From the NCBI RefSeq assembly GCF_008831285.2, contig NC_045143.1:22446302-22510301 (forward strand): a DNA stretch of 64,000 nt, written 5' to 3'. Made by a program: the position numbers and the translations under genes. Each line of letters begins with the position of its first letter. Positions within the stretch are counted from its first letter, which is position 1. Source of the stretch: Nymphaea colorata. Its lineage: Eukaryota; Streptophyta; Magnoliopsida; Nymphaeales; Nymphaeaceae. The notes below the pieces were generated by a model that worked only from the letters and a program-made list of their open reading frames with translations, ran no database searches and was not told where the DNA came from. This document shows positions 11,887 to 21,544 of this stretch, in pieces.

Positions 11887-14800
11887 CTGAAATGCTTGAG
11901 GTAAGACTTACAACTGAGGTTGATGTGCAAGTATTCATGTGAAGGGTGTCAGAGTTGAAGAACCTGGATCAAGGTCCGAACCCTACCATTCTGCTGGCTA
12001 AGCTTTCCCATGGTGTTGTCCTTGTAAGGCTCAGTAGTTGGTGCTTATGCCGGGTACTTCTTAAAGAGTTCCTCATGATCAGACAAAAGGCATCCAAAAA
12101 TAAAATTCATTTAAATCAACAAACAGTGACATGGTGAAAAATGTGTATTGTGGTGTCTAACAATAGATTGTAGGCCACAGGCCTGGCTTCTGTTATTCAG
12201 ATAAGCTTTCAAACTTCATGTTGGTAAAGTTTCCAGATTGAAGATTGGATTCCTCAATTATGGACTTACATTTGTTACAGAAGCCAGTATCATTTTATGC
12301 AGATTGGCTTGTGGGTCAAGGAGAAGCTGATGCGAGCCGGACTATTGTTGCATTCTTTCCTAAGGGCAACACGAGCTCCAGTGGTATTTGTGCTTTGTGT
12401 ACAACACATTTTTCTCTTCTTGTTGTTGTTTCTGTTTTCTTTGGATACCCCTTGAAATTCAAGTACAATCTGATGTAAATTTGAGCAGTTAGTGTGTTAA
12501 TTACTGGTCTTAGCCCTGATTTTACAAGACTGGAGTCCTTTGGCAATGTTGATGCCTTTGCTGAGAATCTGGTGAGTGGGATTTTCTAGTTGCAAGATTT
12601 TGTCATATTACCGACCTGAGTCAAATTACCAATGCCACCTTAACTGAAATCATCACCAGATTGGTAGCTTGGACAGAAGCTGGCAGAGACCTCCTGGAGT
12701 GGCTGCAAAGCTGTTAGACTCAAAAGCGAAGAATGGTATGCTCCTTCGTGTAGTGTTCTTAGTTTTCTTTTTCCTATTACTGGTGGACCAATATTTTTTG
12801 AAAGCTTGTTACTAAGGAAAAGGATACAGGAACCTTAGTTCCATACCTATCTGTCTTAAATTATTGCTCGATTTAGTGATCTTCTTAATTAGAGAGATGT
12901 GTGTCTATGGCATATGGAGGTTTCTGGAATAAGACAGTTGGACAAGCAACAAACTGAAAATAGCAATAGCATGTAAATTTTAATAAAGAAATCTCAACAT
13001 CTTGTATAAAAAGTAGTGCTTGTAATGGTTTGATTCACAATAATTTGTATTTGATCGCATTTCCTGAGAAAATTTAGATTTCCTCTGCTGGTTTTACATC
13101 ATTATATTGCATATTTTTTAATCACTGTAGCAATGACTATAACTGCAGGTTGGTCATTACAAAAAATGCAAATTTATAATTGATTTGGAAGGGTTTCAGC
13201 ATCAATCTCTCTCTCTTTCTCTCAAGCCCAACACACCCCCCCCTCCCCCCCCCCCCCCCCTTCCTTCCATGCACAGGCACACACATAAGCAGAAAGGGGA
13301 AATGGAAAATTGAGTAACTTTATACTGTTGAACATATATGTGTTTTTTAAGATCTCAATTTTTCTACCTGTTGTTCTGCTTTCCTAGCTTCAAGATCATA
13401 TCGAGCATCTTCTGTATAAGTTTTTATGCCATGCTATCCTACAATAGTGGAAGTTGTGCTGGCCGGTTGACCAACTAAGTAATATTTTCTTCCAATCAGC
13501 TGTCGAGTAACCGATTTGATAAATCCATCTAGATTGAATAAGTGGAATGCACAGAGATTATTTGGTACTGCAGATGTCTAAGGCCACTAAAATTTCTTTT
13601 AGTTACTCTGATAACCTTGTTGAATAAGTGCCAATGACTACTTTTTTTTTAATCAGTATATATTCTGCATGAATAAAAAGGTTCTTTATGTCTATGGATA
13701 CCATATGGACATGCTGGTGTACTTCTATACAAAGTTATGAAAAGGCATCTAGTTTATAAACCATCTAAAGTAGAAACACATCTATAATGTTCATGACATA
13801 CAATTTATGTTTAATGAGATCAAATTTGTTTTTCAGTGTAATAAAGATTTAAACTATAGAGACAACTTTCAAAAGTAAATATAGAATGAGAATATAGCGC
13901 TAGGTATCAGTGTATTAGTAGGTAACTCATTTGCTGCTGCATCCCTACTTCCCAGAGAATTCAGGAGAGAAATGCTTTAAAAAAAAAACAATCACTTTTC
14001 TTTGAGCTCAGTGCTGCGATCAGTGAAATACAACACAACATGAGTCGCCAAACTAGAGCACCTTGTTAATCACTAGCCATCATAAGATAGGGAATGATCT
14101 ATGCAATCCCAGATCTACCAAGAAAAATAGAAACAAAGGGCCAGGTGGAAGATTAAATGCATGCAATATTGTTTTCTTTAGATTTTTGAAGCAACATATT
14201 TTGTCTTAATTATATGATAGCAATTCGATTGTTGGTTAATAACCTTCTGGTTTCAACGATTAATTTGTTCATTGGTGCCCTTCTGATTATCCAGCACCTT
14301 TTATGGCAGGTTTCTACTACATAGAGTATTCCTTGCAGAACCCAGGAGAAAGCCTTAAGCATATATACACTGCCTTGGGTATTTCATCGAATGGTTGGTA
14401 CAACAGACTTTATACAGTAACTGGTCAGGTATGTCGATGAAATTGGTCTTCCGTTGGCTATAACATTTGCTAATTTTGGAGTACCTTGATATGCCTGATA
14501 TAGATAAAAAAGAAAAGTTCTCTGTTATTGACTTAAATAATTGGTGATCAGAATAATGCGAGAGCACTACTTAACCAAGTAACTAGTTCCAGTTATTGGG
14601 TTCAACATCTCTTCTCGACTGAAACATTTTAATTTTTTCAATGTTTTATCTGGAACGATCTGATAATGCATTCAACCTCTTACCTTATTAGACTGATAAT
14701 GCATTCAACCGCTTACCTTTTTTTCCAGTTTTTTGAGGAAGACTCAGAAAAATATGGATCGACAATTCAAAAGGTGAGGTGCATATAAACTTAAAAAAAA

Positions 14801-14972
14801 CTTCTCCTGAAGTTTTCTAAAATGTGTCGACCTTTTTGGGTGTTATTCCGCAGTTTGACTATAGAAATAGAAAAAGGAAAAAGAAAAAAAGCGAGAATCC
14901 AACCTCAAGTGAAGAAAGACTCATTAATGTTTCTTGATGTTTCAGTCCGTTTCGTCATTCAGATTTATCTGA
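10059..14972 (+). CDS. PPD6: Thylakoid-lumen PsbP-domain protein (PPD6-like)
   Basis: PsbP-domain lumenal protein of chloroplasts, 231 residues, from nine exons with consistent phase: 10059-10140, 10681-10800, 11460-11522, 12303-12383, 12489-12571, 12660-12735, 14310-14428, 14729-14773, 14946-14972. The N terminus is a stroma-targeting peptide followed by a Tat lumenal signal: twin arginines at residues 40-41 in 'SRRLMLQ', a hydrophobic stretch, and an ASA cleavage site ending at residue 56. The mature part starts the PsbP fold with 'EQYQLFTDDTDKFSISIP', then 'LSPDFTRLESFGNVDAFAEN', 'DRSWQRPPGVAAKLLDS', 'GFYYIEYSLQNPGESLKHIY', 'NGWYNRLYTVTGQ' and ends 'SVSSFRFI'. The last exon is only nine codons including stop. 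The final motifs point to the PPD6 (thylakoid lumenal 20 kDa) subgroup by memory; the paralogue assignment is less sure than the family. Family members assist photosystem biogenesis, but the exact role is not deducible here. Odd: intron 2 begins inside a CT microsatellite, giving a weak donor. Confidence 0.88.
10801..10865 (+). repeat. (CT)n microsatellite at the donor of PPD6-like intron 2
   Basis: About 65 bases of CT with two CG interruptions, beginning exactly at the inferred splice donor (exon ...CAAG, intron gtctctct). Confidence 0.9.
11841..11885. repeat. (AT)n microsatellite in intron 3 of the PPD6-like gene
   Basis: Uninterrupted AT run of 45 bases. Confidence 0.95.
13231..13262. 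repeat. Poly-C tract in intron 6 of the PPD6-like gene
   Basis: Almost pure cytosine run of about 30 bases with one T interruption, following CT-rich sequence. Such a C run is a candidate i-motif/G-quadruplex site and is also prone to sequencing length errors. Confidence 0.85.
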
Positions 14973-14998
14973 GGCGTAAAGACTCCACGGCTTCTATT

Positions 14999-15108
14999 AG
15001 TATTGTTCTTCTGCACAAGAAAGCAGTGTAGCATGGTTTCCTGCTGATTGCATAGTATTGTTCTTCTGCACAAGAAAGCAGTGTAGCATGGTTTCCTGCT
15101 GATTGCAT
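14999..15108 (+). repeat. Perfect 55-bp tandem duplication in the PPD6-like 3' UTR
   Basis: Two apparently identical copies, 14999-15053 and 15054-15108, each starting 'agtattgttcttctgcacaa' and ending 'ctgctgattgcat'. They begin 26 bases after the stop codon, so they would lie in the mRNA 3' UTR. Confidence 0.95.
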
Positions 15109-15992
15109 CTAGCAGTTGCACAATGTGGCCTTATTTTCAGGCATTTATCCAAGCTTCTGTGCTTTTCCTTTTCAGATGTATAAACTTTTGATTAAAAGTA
15201 AGTATTAGTTTCATTTTGCTTTGAGAATTGCTTATGCCATACGCAAAAAGGAAGAGACTCAGAGAATGGGAGATGTTTTTGTAAAAAAGATGAGATTGCG
15301 CGTAACAAGCTTTTGATATTCGACAGCTCCCTTTAAAAACTGATGAACAGCTTAATCTGCCATTGAAAACCACATTTCTCCATTCTGCCCTGCCATTAGT
15401 GGGGCTTGGTAGCTGCCAATGATCCACTAATTCTTGGGAAGAGAAACATGTCAGCAGGTTGCACTTTTTCCAGCTTGCTTTTTTACATTAAAAGTATTGA
15501 AGAGCCATCTGCTAAAAATTCAAAGTTCAGAAATTATCATATAGAAACCGAATATTGACCTTTACATCCTATAAAGCAACACAACTATGTTGAAACAAAA
15601 AAAGGAAAAAATAAGGCCTGGCAAACTTTTGCCCTCAATGGGTGTAGGGTAGTAGATCGTTAACTGCATGTTGCCATTGCCAGTTAGATTACTTTCCTAT
15701 ATCTTCTGAAATAAAGTATAAAGTGTGACATCCAATTGAAAGTGTACTAACACTAGTGCGCATCGAATAAAAGGTGTACTTTTCCAAGTGGTAGGCATGG
15801 TAAGGAGGAGGAAGCGCTTCGGCAGACTTTTCCAAGCGGTAGGTTGTAATCCTCTAGTTCTTTGGAAATGAAAAAATGTATGGATGCTTTAGTTTTCTCA
15901 AAGCCCTACGCTTTGCAAGTGTTTTGCGGGCGACATGACATTGCTTCGCTTTACCTTTGTCCTCGAATTTTGTGCCAATAGGAGAAAGCGTT

Positions 15993-16430
15993 TCAATGTC
16001 CCTGCCCTCCGAATCTCCGACGGGACGTTGGGATCCCCTTGACTATCAGGGCTTCGCTGCGGTTTAACAAGTTTTCACCTTCTCGATAGAGAAAGGAAGA
16101 CTCGGATTCCACAGTTCTTTCTTCCATGCTAATTGGGCCTCTTGTTATAAAATTTGCAGATATTGAATCAGAGGGCACTCTTATTTTACGTGAATGCACG
16201 AATAGCTTGTTTCGCGGGATAACTTTGAATTCTATGGGGACAGAGGAATCTGATTTTGTCCATGTCACGTCATAAGCAAAGCCCTGTGCTTTGCGAGTAT
16301 TTTGTCTTTGCTTGTGATGTGATTGCACAAAGCACTTGCTTTTTAAACTTTTTAAAGACGGCTCCGTTACCAAAATTTTTTGAAATTTGTTATTTTTAGT
16401 TTTCATATTTGTTTTGTTCAGTTTTTTCAA
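15993..16430 (-). other. Unassigned 145-codon open frame with flanking repeats
   Basis: Longest uninterrupted frame in this spacer, less AT-rich than its surroundings. It contains 'SDSISANFITRGPISMEER' and 'ENLLNRSEALIVKGIPTSRR', which read like real protein, but I do not recognise a family. A similar motif (aaagccctrygctttgcragt) occurs at about 15900 and again at about 16278 in the same orientation, so the block may be a decayed mobile element or inserted foreign or organellar DNA. No promoter or splice sites could be assigned, so I do not call it a gene. Confidence 0.3.
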
Positions 16431-16469
16431 ACAAATTTATTTTTGAAAATATTTTTTACCAATTAACCA

Positions 16470-16790
16470 GTGCGGTACCCGGCCTGATTTGAGCCTGCCG
16501 TAGGCCTTAAATTGGGCATTGGGCTGGCAGGAGTCTACCCAATGACTTCTTTTAATATTATTTTATTTAGAATATTATAATTAATATATATATTGTTAAT
16601 TAATTATATTTATATATTACAAAAAAAATATTATAATTGGGCCAGTCTGGTTAGGCGGAACTTCAGGTTGAGGTTGCAAGCAATCAGTTCGGAGCTGCAG
16701 AGCCCAACTTTTATAGGGCCGACCCCATGCCCAACCCCAAAATCATATCCAATTCACCTGAAATTCTTGAATAGGTGCTTCGCCAAATCA
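16470..16790. mobile_element. GGGCCC-rich/AT-core repeat element, family copy
   Basis: Outer parts rich in GGGC/GCCC words ('tacccggcctgatttgagcc' side; 'gccgaccccatgcccaaccc' side) surround a very AT-rich core. The same architecture occurs at 19564-19879 and 45370-45697, where the last copy has hAT-like terminal repeats. Ends and target duplication are not visible here. Confidence 0.35.
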
Positions 16791-16830
16791 GGAGTGATTT
16801 AATGTACAAAATGATTTTTACAGCATTGAC

Positions 16831-16838
16831 TCTCTCTC

Positions 16839-16870
<32 letters not shown>

Positions 16871-16871
16871 C
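16831..16871. repeat. (CT)n microsatellite
   Basis: CT run with one TA interruption. Confidence 0.85.
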
Positions 16872-17206
16872 CCGTTTTTACGTTACAGCTATGGGAATAA
16901 CTATGTAATCTAATTATTTCATATTGAAAGTCCTAATTTGTTGTATATTTATTTAGTTGCGTACACCATGCAAGTATTACTGTTTAAGTTCCAGAGATTT
17001 AAGTTAGGGATCAACTCGAATATACTAATAATAAACATTTAGTTAATCCAATTTTATTTTATTACATTTTTTTTCAAAAAATAAAGTAAGCCTTACAACT
17101 AAACAAAAGGATTTAGATAAATCAAAGTACTTAAATGCAAAAGAATATACGAACAAGTGTTTACACATTTACAATAAACGTTTGTCTTAGTTAGTATAAT
17201 AAACTC

Positions 17207-17324
<118 letters not shown>

Positions 17325-18163
17325 TCTTCAATGGGACCCAAAAGTGGGATCACCAAGGATATGGACGAGCTTATGACATGTGCATGGTACTCATGCACTT
17401 TCGATGAGTCTGGCCAGTAATATTGAACCCATGAAATCACCGAAGAGATTTTTTCCTGATCATGACCGTATAACCAGCAAAAAGAAAAATAGTGGTTCAA
17501 TATATATGTATTATGTGCCTTGCATTTATTATGTGCGATTCTTTTTGGTAATTTAATTCGTGTATTCTTTTGAATTAAGATATATTGTTCGATGGAAATA
17601 TTACACATTAAAGCTGGAACTCTCCAAAATTTGATGAAATTATTGGCAGGTACCAGACATACATAATCAAACAGTTTAGAACACCAATATGTAAGTAAAA
17701 GAATTTTATGGGAACATGTGGGCAGCTGTCGACATGTGCCCGCAAGTGGTTCTCCCATTGTCTCTCGCTATGCAAGCACGAGATGCGTCATCTTGGCACC
17801 ATTCTTGGAATGCCATTTTTCAGTCGCTTCGCGCACGTTATTTAGATTAAAACCGGACTATCTTAATTTTAAATTAGAATGGCTATTAATGTTCAAATGC
17901 ATCTTATTTGAGATGGATGTCTTTTTCTATGCATTTAATAATGCTTTTGTTGGATCATTTAGCATCTCTTTCAAGACATCGGAAGCAACATTTATAGACA
18001 ATGTCAATCGAAATGTAACCAGTGTATTAGCTCCAGGTGCCAATATTATATAATAAACACTAAAAATAATAAACAAGCTAGTAAAATTTGAGGCATCATT
18101 TTAAAAAAAAAAATTTGTATAGAATTAAAGAAAGTAATATGAATATTTCATCCTATCATCCAA

Positions 18164-18256
18164 CCAAAGCTCCCTCCAACCTCTCATTTTCTTAGGGTAT
18201 AGGGGGCCAGCCAAAGCTCCCCCAACCTCTCATTTTCTTAGGGTATAGGGGGCCAG
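18164..18256 (+). repeat. 47-bp tandem duplication
   Basis: Copies 18164-18210 and 18211-18256 share 'acctctcattttcttaggg' and 'tatagggggccag', differing by about one base and one indel. Confidence 0.95.
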
Positions 18257-19304
18257 CTGTTCATGTATCGGGGAGCGGCCCCTACTTACCTTTGACTTAT
18301 ACGTTGGTTACCTCTTGTTTGCAGCATAAACAGTTAATTTTTAGGAGATTTGAAATAAAAACTAGCTGCTTACCAACCTCAAGCCACCCTGTTAGTTGCA
18401 CCAATTCCCTTAGAAACAAAACAAGTTAAGGATCAAGGAGATTTATGAGCAACTAAATTTTGAACTTCTTAGTTACCATTTTGTTTGCATAGCACAAGGA
18501 CAAAAAGAATACTTTGTGTGCAACATCTTCCGCTAGCTAGATCAAACTAGTACTTCGTCCATTTGTTCATTCTCATATTTTGTCTAATGTTTGATTACAT
18601 GCATGTGTTCCATGTTTAGACAACGTTTTGTGTTTGAATGGAGGAACGTCAAGCTAGACACCACTTTGCTTATAACAACATGAATACATGCCAAAATTAG
18701 TAGGCAGTATGTCTTTAGATAAAAAAAAATTAACACGTGAAAATTTTGAAATTTAATTTCCGTGTGGTAAAATCTTCTTTTGCATTCACAAAAAATTGCT
18801 GGGTCTCATGATCAGTGATCACATAACCGGTTGAAATAGTCGAAACGACACAACTTATAGAGCGTGTTTGTGATTCACTTAAAAAGTTTGATAAAATAAA
18901 TAATATGAATTACGCTTTAAATTGCTTTTCCCCAGTAAATAATTTTTTTATAAGGCCAAACGTTGGTGCCATTCTTCTATAGACATTTTAAAAAGTGTTA
19001 AATGCATGTAAATCATATACGGCTTCCTTCAACAATGGAAATATCAAAACTATAAAGTATAATTCAAGTATCACAATGGATGTGAATTTTTACATAGAAA
19101 GTAGAGAGAAAAGAAAGTAGAGAGAAAGAGAAAGAGAGTGTGTGTAGATGGTAGCTGGAGCAGGGCTAATGGAAAGCTAGAATGAGTTGCGTGCACGCTT
19201 TGCAATAAGTATGCACTGCACCAAAGGAAAGTGGGGATATTTTTGAAATCTCTCTATTCTACAGCTCCTATTATTTAGGAGCGATCTTTCAAAATCCTTG
19301 TAAA

Positions 19305-19434
19305 GAAACCATATAAATATGAGGGAACATATTTTATTGAGAAACCATATAAATATGAGGGAACATATTTTATTTTATTGATTTTAAGGTCGATGAACTT
19401 CCGTAGGTAAAGAAAACTTCCGTAGGTAAAGAAA
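19305..19434 (+). repeat. Two adjacent short tandem duplications
   Basis: A 36-base unit starting 'gaaaccatataaatatgagg' occurs at 19305-19340 and 19341-19375. Shortly after, a unit of about 19 bases, 'acttccgtaggtaaagaaa', is duplicated at 19397-19434. Confidence 0.92.
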
Positions 19435-19563
19435 ACACCCATGTTAATCCTTTTGGAGCACTTTTCTATTATGGCTTTACGTTTTTCAACGTACCCCTCC
19501 CTGTTTCATTTTTTTTTTTTTGGAAGCTCCCCTCCACCTCTTTGGCGACTCCTTGCAGGCTGG

Positions 19564-19879
19564 TAGGGGACGGGAGGCCACAGCTAAGCTTGGGCATCGG
19601 TTTAGCTTAATAACTAGTTGGGCTTGGGTTGACCCGACATCCAAAAACTGGGCCTGGGCTCAGCTCGACTCGAAAAACTCAAGCCTCAGCTCGGCCCGAT
19701 TAAATTTAAAAATATATTTTTAATATAAAATCATATATAAATATAATTAAAAAATAAATTATCGAACCTAAATCGAACTTAGCAAGCCCACCCAAGCCGG
19801 CCCGATAATGAGTCGGGCTGAGTACCGAGTACCTGACGGCTGCCGGCCCGATACCCAACCTTACCCTTACCCACCCCCT
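19564..19879. mobile_element. GGGCCC-rich/AT-core repeat element, family copy
   Basis: GGGC/GCCC-rich flanks around an AT-rich core, with a right end 'acccaccccctaaaag' whose complement (TAGGGGGTGGG) matches the hAT-like terminus of the element at 45370 and a possible left end TAGGGGACGGG. No matching target-site duplication was seen, so the boundaries are tentative. Confidence 0.4.
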
Positions 19880-19887
19880 AAAAGAAT

Positions 19888-19965
19888 AAAAGAATTTGAA
19901 CCGTCCAATCTAAAGATGAAAGGGTTAAAAGAATTTGAACCGTCCAATCTAAAGATGAAAGGGTT
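19888..19965 (+). repeat. 39-bp perfect tandem duplication
   Basis: Copies 19888-19926 and 19927-19965, each starting 'aaaagaatttgaaccgtcc' and ending 'gatgaaagggtt'. Confidence 0.95.
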
Positions 19966-20246
19966 CTACGGGCTGGCATCAGGGTGTGCGTGTGATGGGC
20001 CGTAGGATTGGTGATCTAAGTACTCTATATATAGGGGTTTTAATATTCAGGATGGTAAAAGAATGAAAGGTTTGTTCCTAAACAACAGTGATACAATAGC
20101 TTTATTGATAGTACATAATAAAGCAACTGTTTGTATTGTTTACAGTGTTTATATATATATAATTTTTCTGCCCAAATCAAGATGGAGAAAACGATAAATC
20201 CCCTCTCTCTTTCTTTCTTTTTATATATATAGTTCTTCTTATTACC

Positions 20247-20578
20247 TGGCCTCCTTTGGTTCTTCTGTTGCGTCACTCCCACCTCAGTCTCTTTGGTCCT
20301 TCTCCTCGTGTCGTTGCTTTTGCCTGGCTTCTTTTTGCTGGTCACATCAATACTTTTGACCACTTACAACGCCTCGGTATTAGTTTAGCTAACCAACGTC
20401 CCCTCTGTCTCGCTGCGGTTGAGTCTCGGGTTCACCTTTTTATTTCTTGTTCTTTCTTACAACAGATTCTTCAGAGACATCTTCTCATCATCGGAATCTG
20501 TAGCACGCCTTGTGCAAAGAGATATTCACTTTGCTATTTGGCTACGACGCCGTCCTTCGTCTACTATTGTGTGACTCT
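20247..20578 (+). mobile_element. LINE ORF2 C-terminal fragment (zf-RVT region)
   Basis: The plus strand encodes 'VVAFAWLLFAGHINTFDHLQ', 'RLGISLANQRPLCLAAVESR' and 'VHLFISCSFLQQI', matching the cysteine/histidine zf-RVT domain of plant non-LTR retrotransposons (F-W-x-x-x-x-x-I-x-T-x-D-x-L-x-R-R-G, then HLF-x-x-C). After a frame change it continues 'SVARLVQRDIHFAIWLRRRP' and stops near 20578, like the usual ORF2 end. The upstream reverse transcriptase is missing, consistent with 5' truncation. Confidence 0.75.
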
Positions 20579-20790
20579 ACTGTTTCGTTTGTCCACTCTT
20601 TCTCCATTTCTTTTATTATGCTACTAACTTGTATATTCACTTCTTATATTTTGTTTTTGCGATTTGTTTTTGTACTTAAAAATAACTTTTTGTCCTTCAA
20701 CTTTGTTATATATTTTCATTTTATCAATATGAACTCTAATATAGCTTCCTGTTAACGTCTGTCATGATTAGGTCTTTTACCCTGTCTTTA

Positions 20791-20808
20791 CACCTTTTTA
20801 TAATCTTT
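20791..20808 (+). promoter_or_regulatory. Possible TATA box of the VQ gene
   Basis: 'ttttataatc' about 220 bases before the VQ start codon and about 165 before the CT-rich leader. A plausible core promoter on position alone. Confidence 0.3.
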
Positions 20809-20962
20809 GTGGTTTTGGTCCGAGCTCTTTAGAAAATAACACCAATCATGAGCGCACAAATGTATATTCTCTCTCAAAAACTTGAATGGGAATCGGATGA
20901 ATGTGTTACGCGTTCTCTGCTGGTCAAGAGCTGCTACCTGTTCACTCTTTTCTTGTGATACA

Positions 20963-21009
<47 letters not shown>
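20963..21009 (+). repeat. (TC)n microsatellite in the VQ gene 5' leader
   Basis: Unbroken TC run of about 47 bases ending 11 bases before the start codon. The frame is open through it, which would add a Ser-Leu repeat if an upstream ATG at 20882 were used; the downstream ATG is preferred because the family N terminus starts there. Confidence 0.9.
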
Positions 21010-21013
<4 letters not shown>

Positions 21014-21019
21014 CCGGAC

Positions 21020-21544
21020 ATGGAAGACGATCTAACCGATGGTGGGGGGGCTTTGGAAAGAAGAAGCAAGCCATGCAGTACAATAATCGCCACGCGCAAA
21101 GGCTCCCATTCTATCGCGAAACAAGCAGCTGCAGCCAAGTTCAGTCCATCATCACCAACTGTCAGAATTATTCACGTAGTTCCACCAGAAATCATCAAAA
21201 CCGACCCTTGCAATTTCCGAGCACTTGTTCAGAAACTCACCGGCAAGCCTATCGGTCGTAGCCGTTGGACGAGACACAGAGCCACCGGTAAGCAGCAAAT
21301 TCCTGCTCGGTCAGAGACAACAGCAGCAGCAGGACGAGAAGTACTTTCTCCTGCTGCACCGGACCTCAAACAGGATGAACATGATTCGTCGACGAAATCA
21401 ACAGCGAATCCGTCCCTCTTCTTCAATAGTCTAGGCGATCTAGACAGCATCTTTGCCGACATTTCACAGACGGCTTCTTCTGATCATACCTCGCAATCAT
21501 CCCCACTTCTTCCGCTGGACACCAACAACCATCACGCTTTCTAG
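21020..21544 (+). CDS. VQ-motif protein
   Basis: Intronless 174-residue protein, as usual for plant VQ proteins. These are nuclear cofactors that bind WRKY transcription factors and modulate defence, growth or seed programmes. The VQ motif FRALVQKLTG (F-x-x-x-V-Q-x-x-T-G) is at residues 66-75, preceded by 'IIHVVPPEIIKTDPCN', the typical leader of one VQ subgroup, and followed by a basic stretch 'GKPIGRSRWTRHR' that could act in nuclear import. The rest is Ser/Thr/Ala-rich and low complexity; near the C terminus 'SLGDLDSIFADI' may be a short conserved tail motif. Start choice: ATG 21020 directly follows the TC-rich leader. It has no neighbouring partner gene. Which numbered VQ member it matches is not decided. 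Confidence 0.92.
   Translation: MEDDLTDGGGALERRSKPCSTIIATRKGSHSIAKQAAAAKFSPSSPTVRIIHVVPPEIIKTDPCNFRALVQKLTGKPIGRSRWTRHRATGKQQIPARSETTAAAGREVLSPAAPDLKQDEHDSSTKSTANPSLFFNSLGDLDSIFADISQTASSDHTSQSSPLLPLDTNNHHAF

Noticed and set aside
15137-15190. Alternative last exon of the PPD6-like gene after an acceptor near 15140
   Set aside because: It would give an unrelated C terminus, while the exon at 14946 restores the conserved ending in the correct phase.
20882-21019. N-terminal extension of the VQ protein from ATG 20882
   Set aside because: It would encode a Ser-Leu microsatellite stretch; the ATG at 21020 follows the leader and starts a family-like N terminus.
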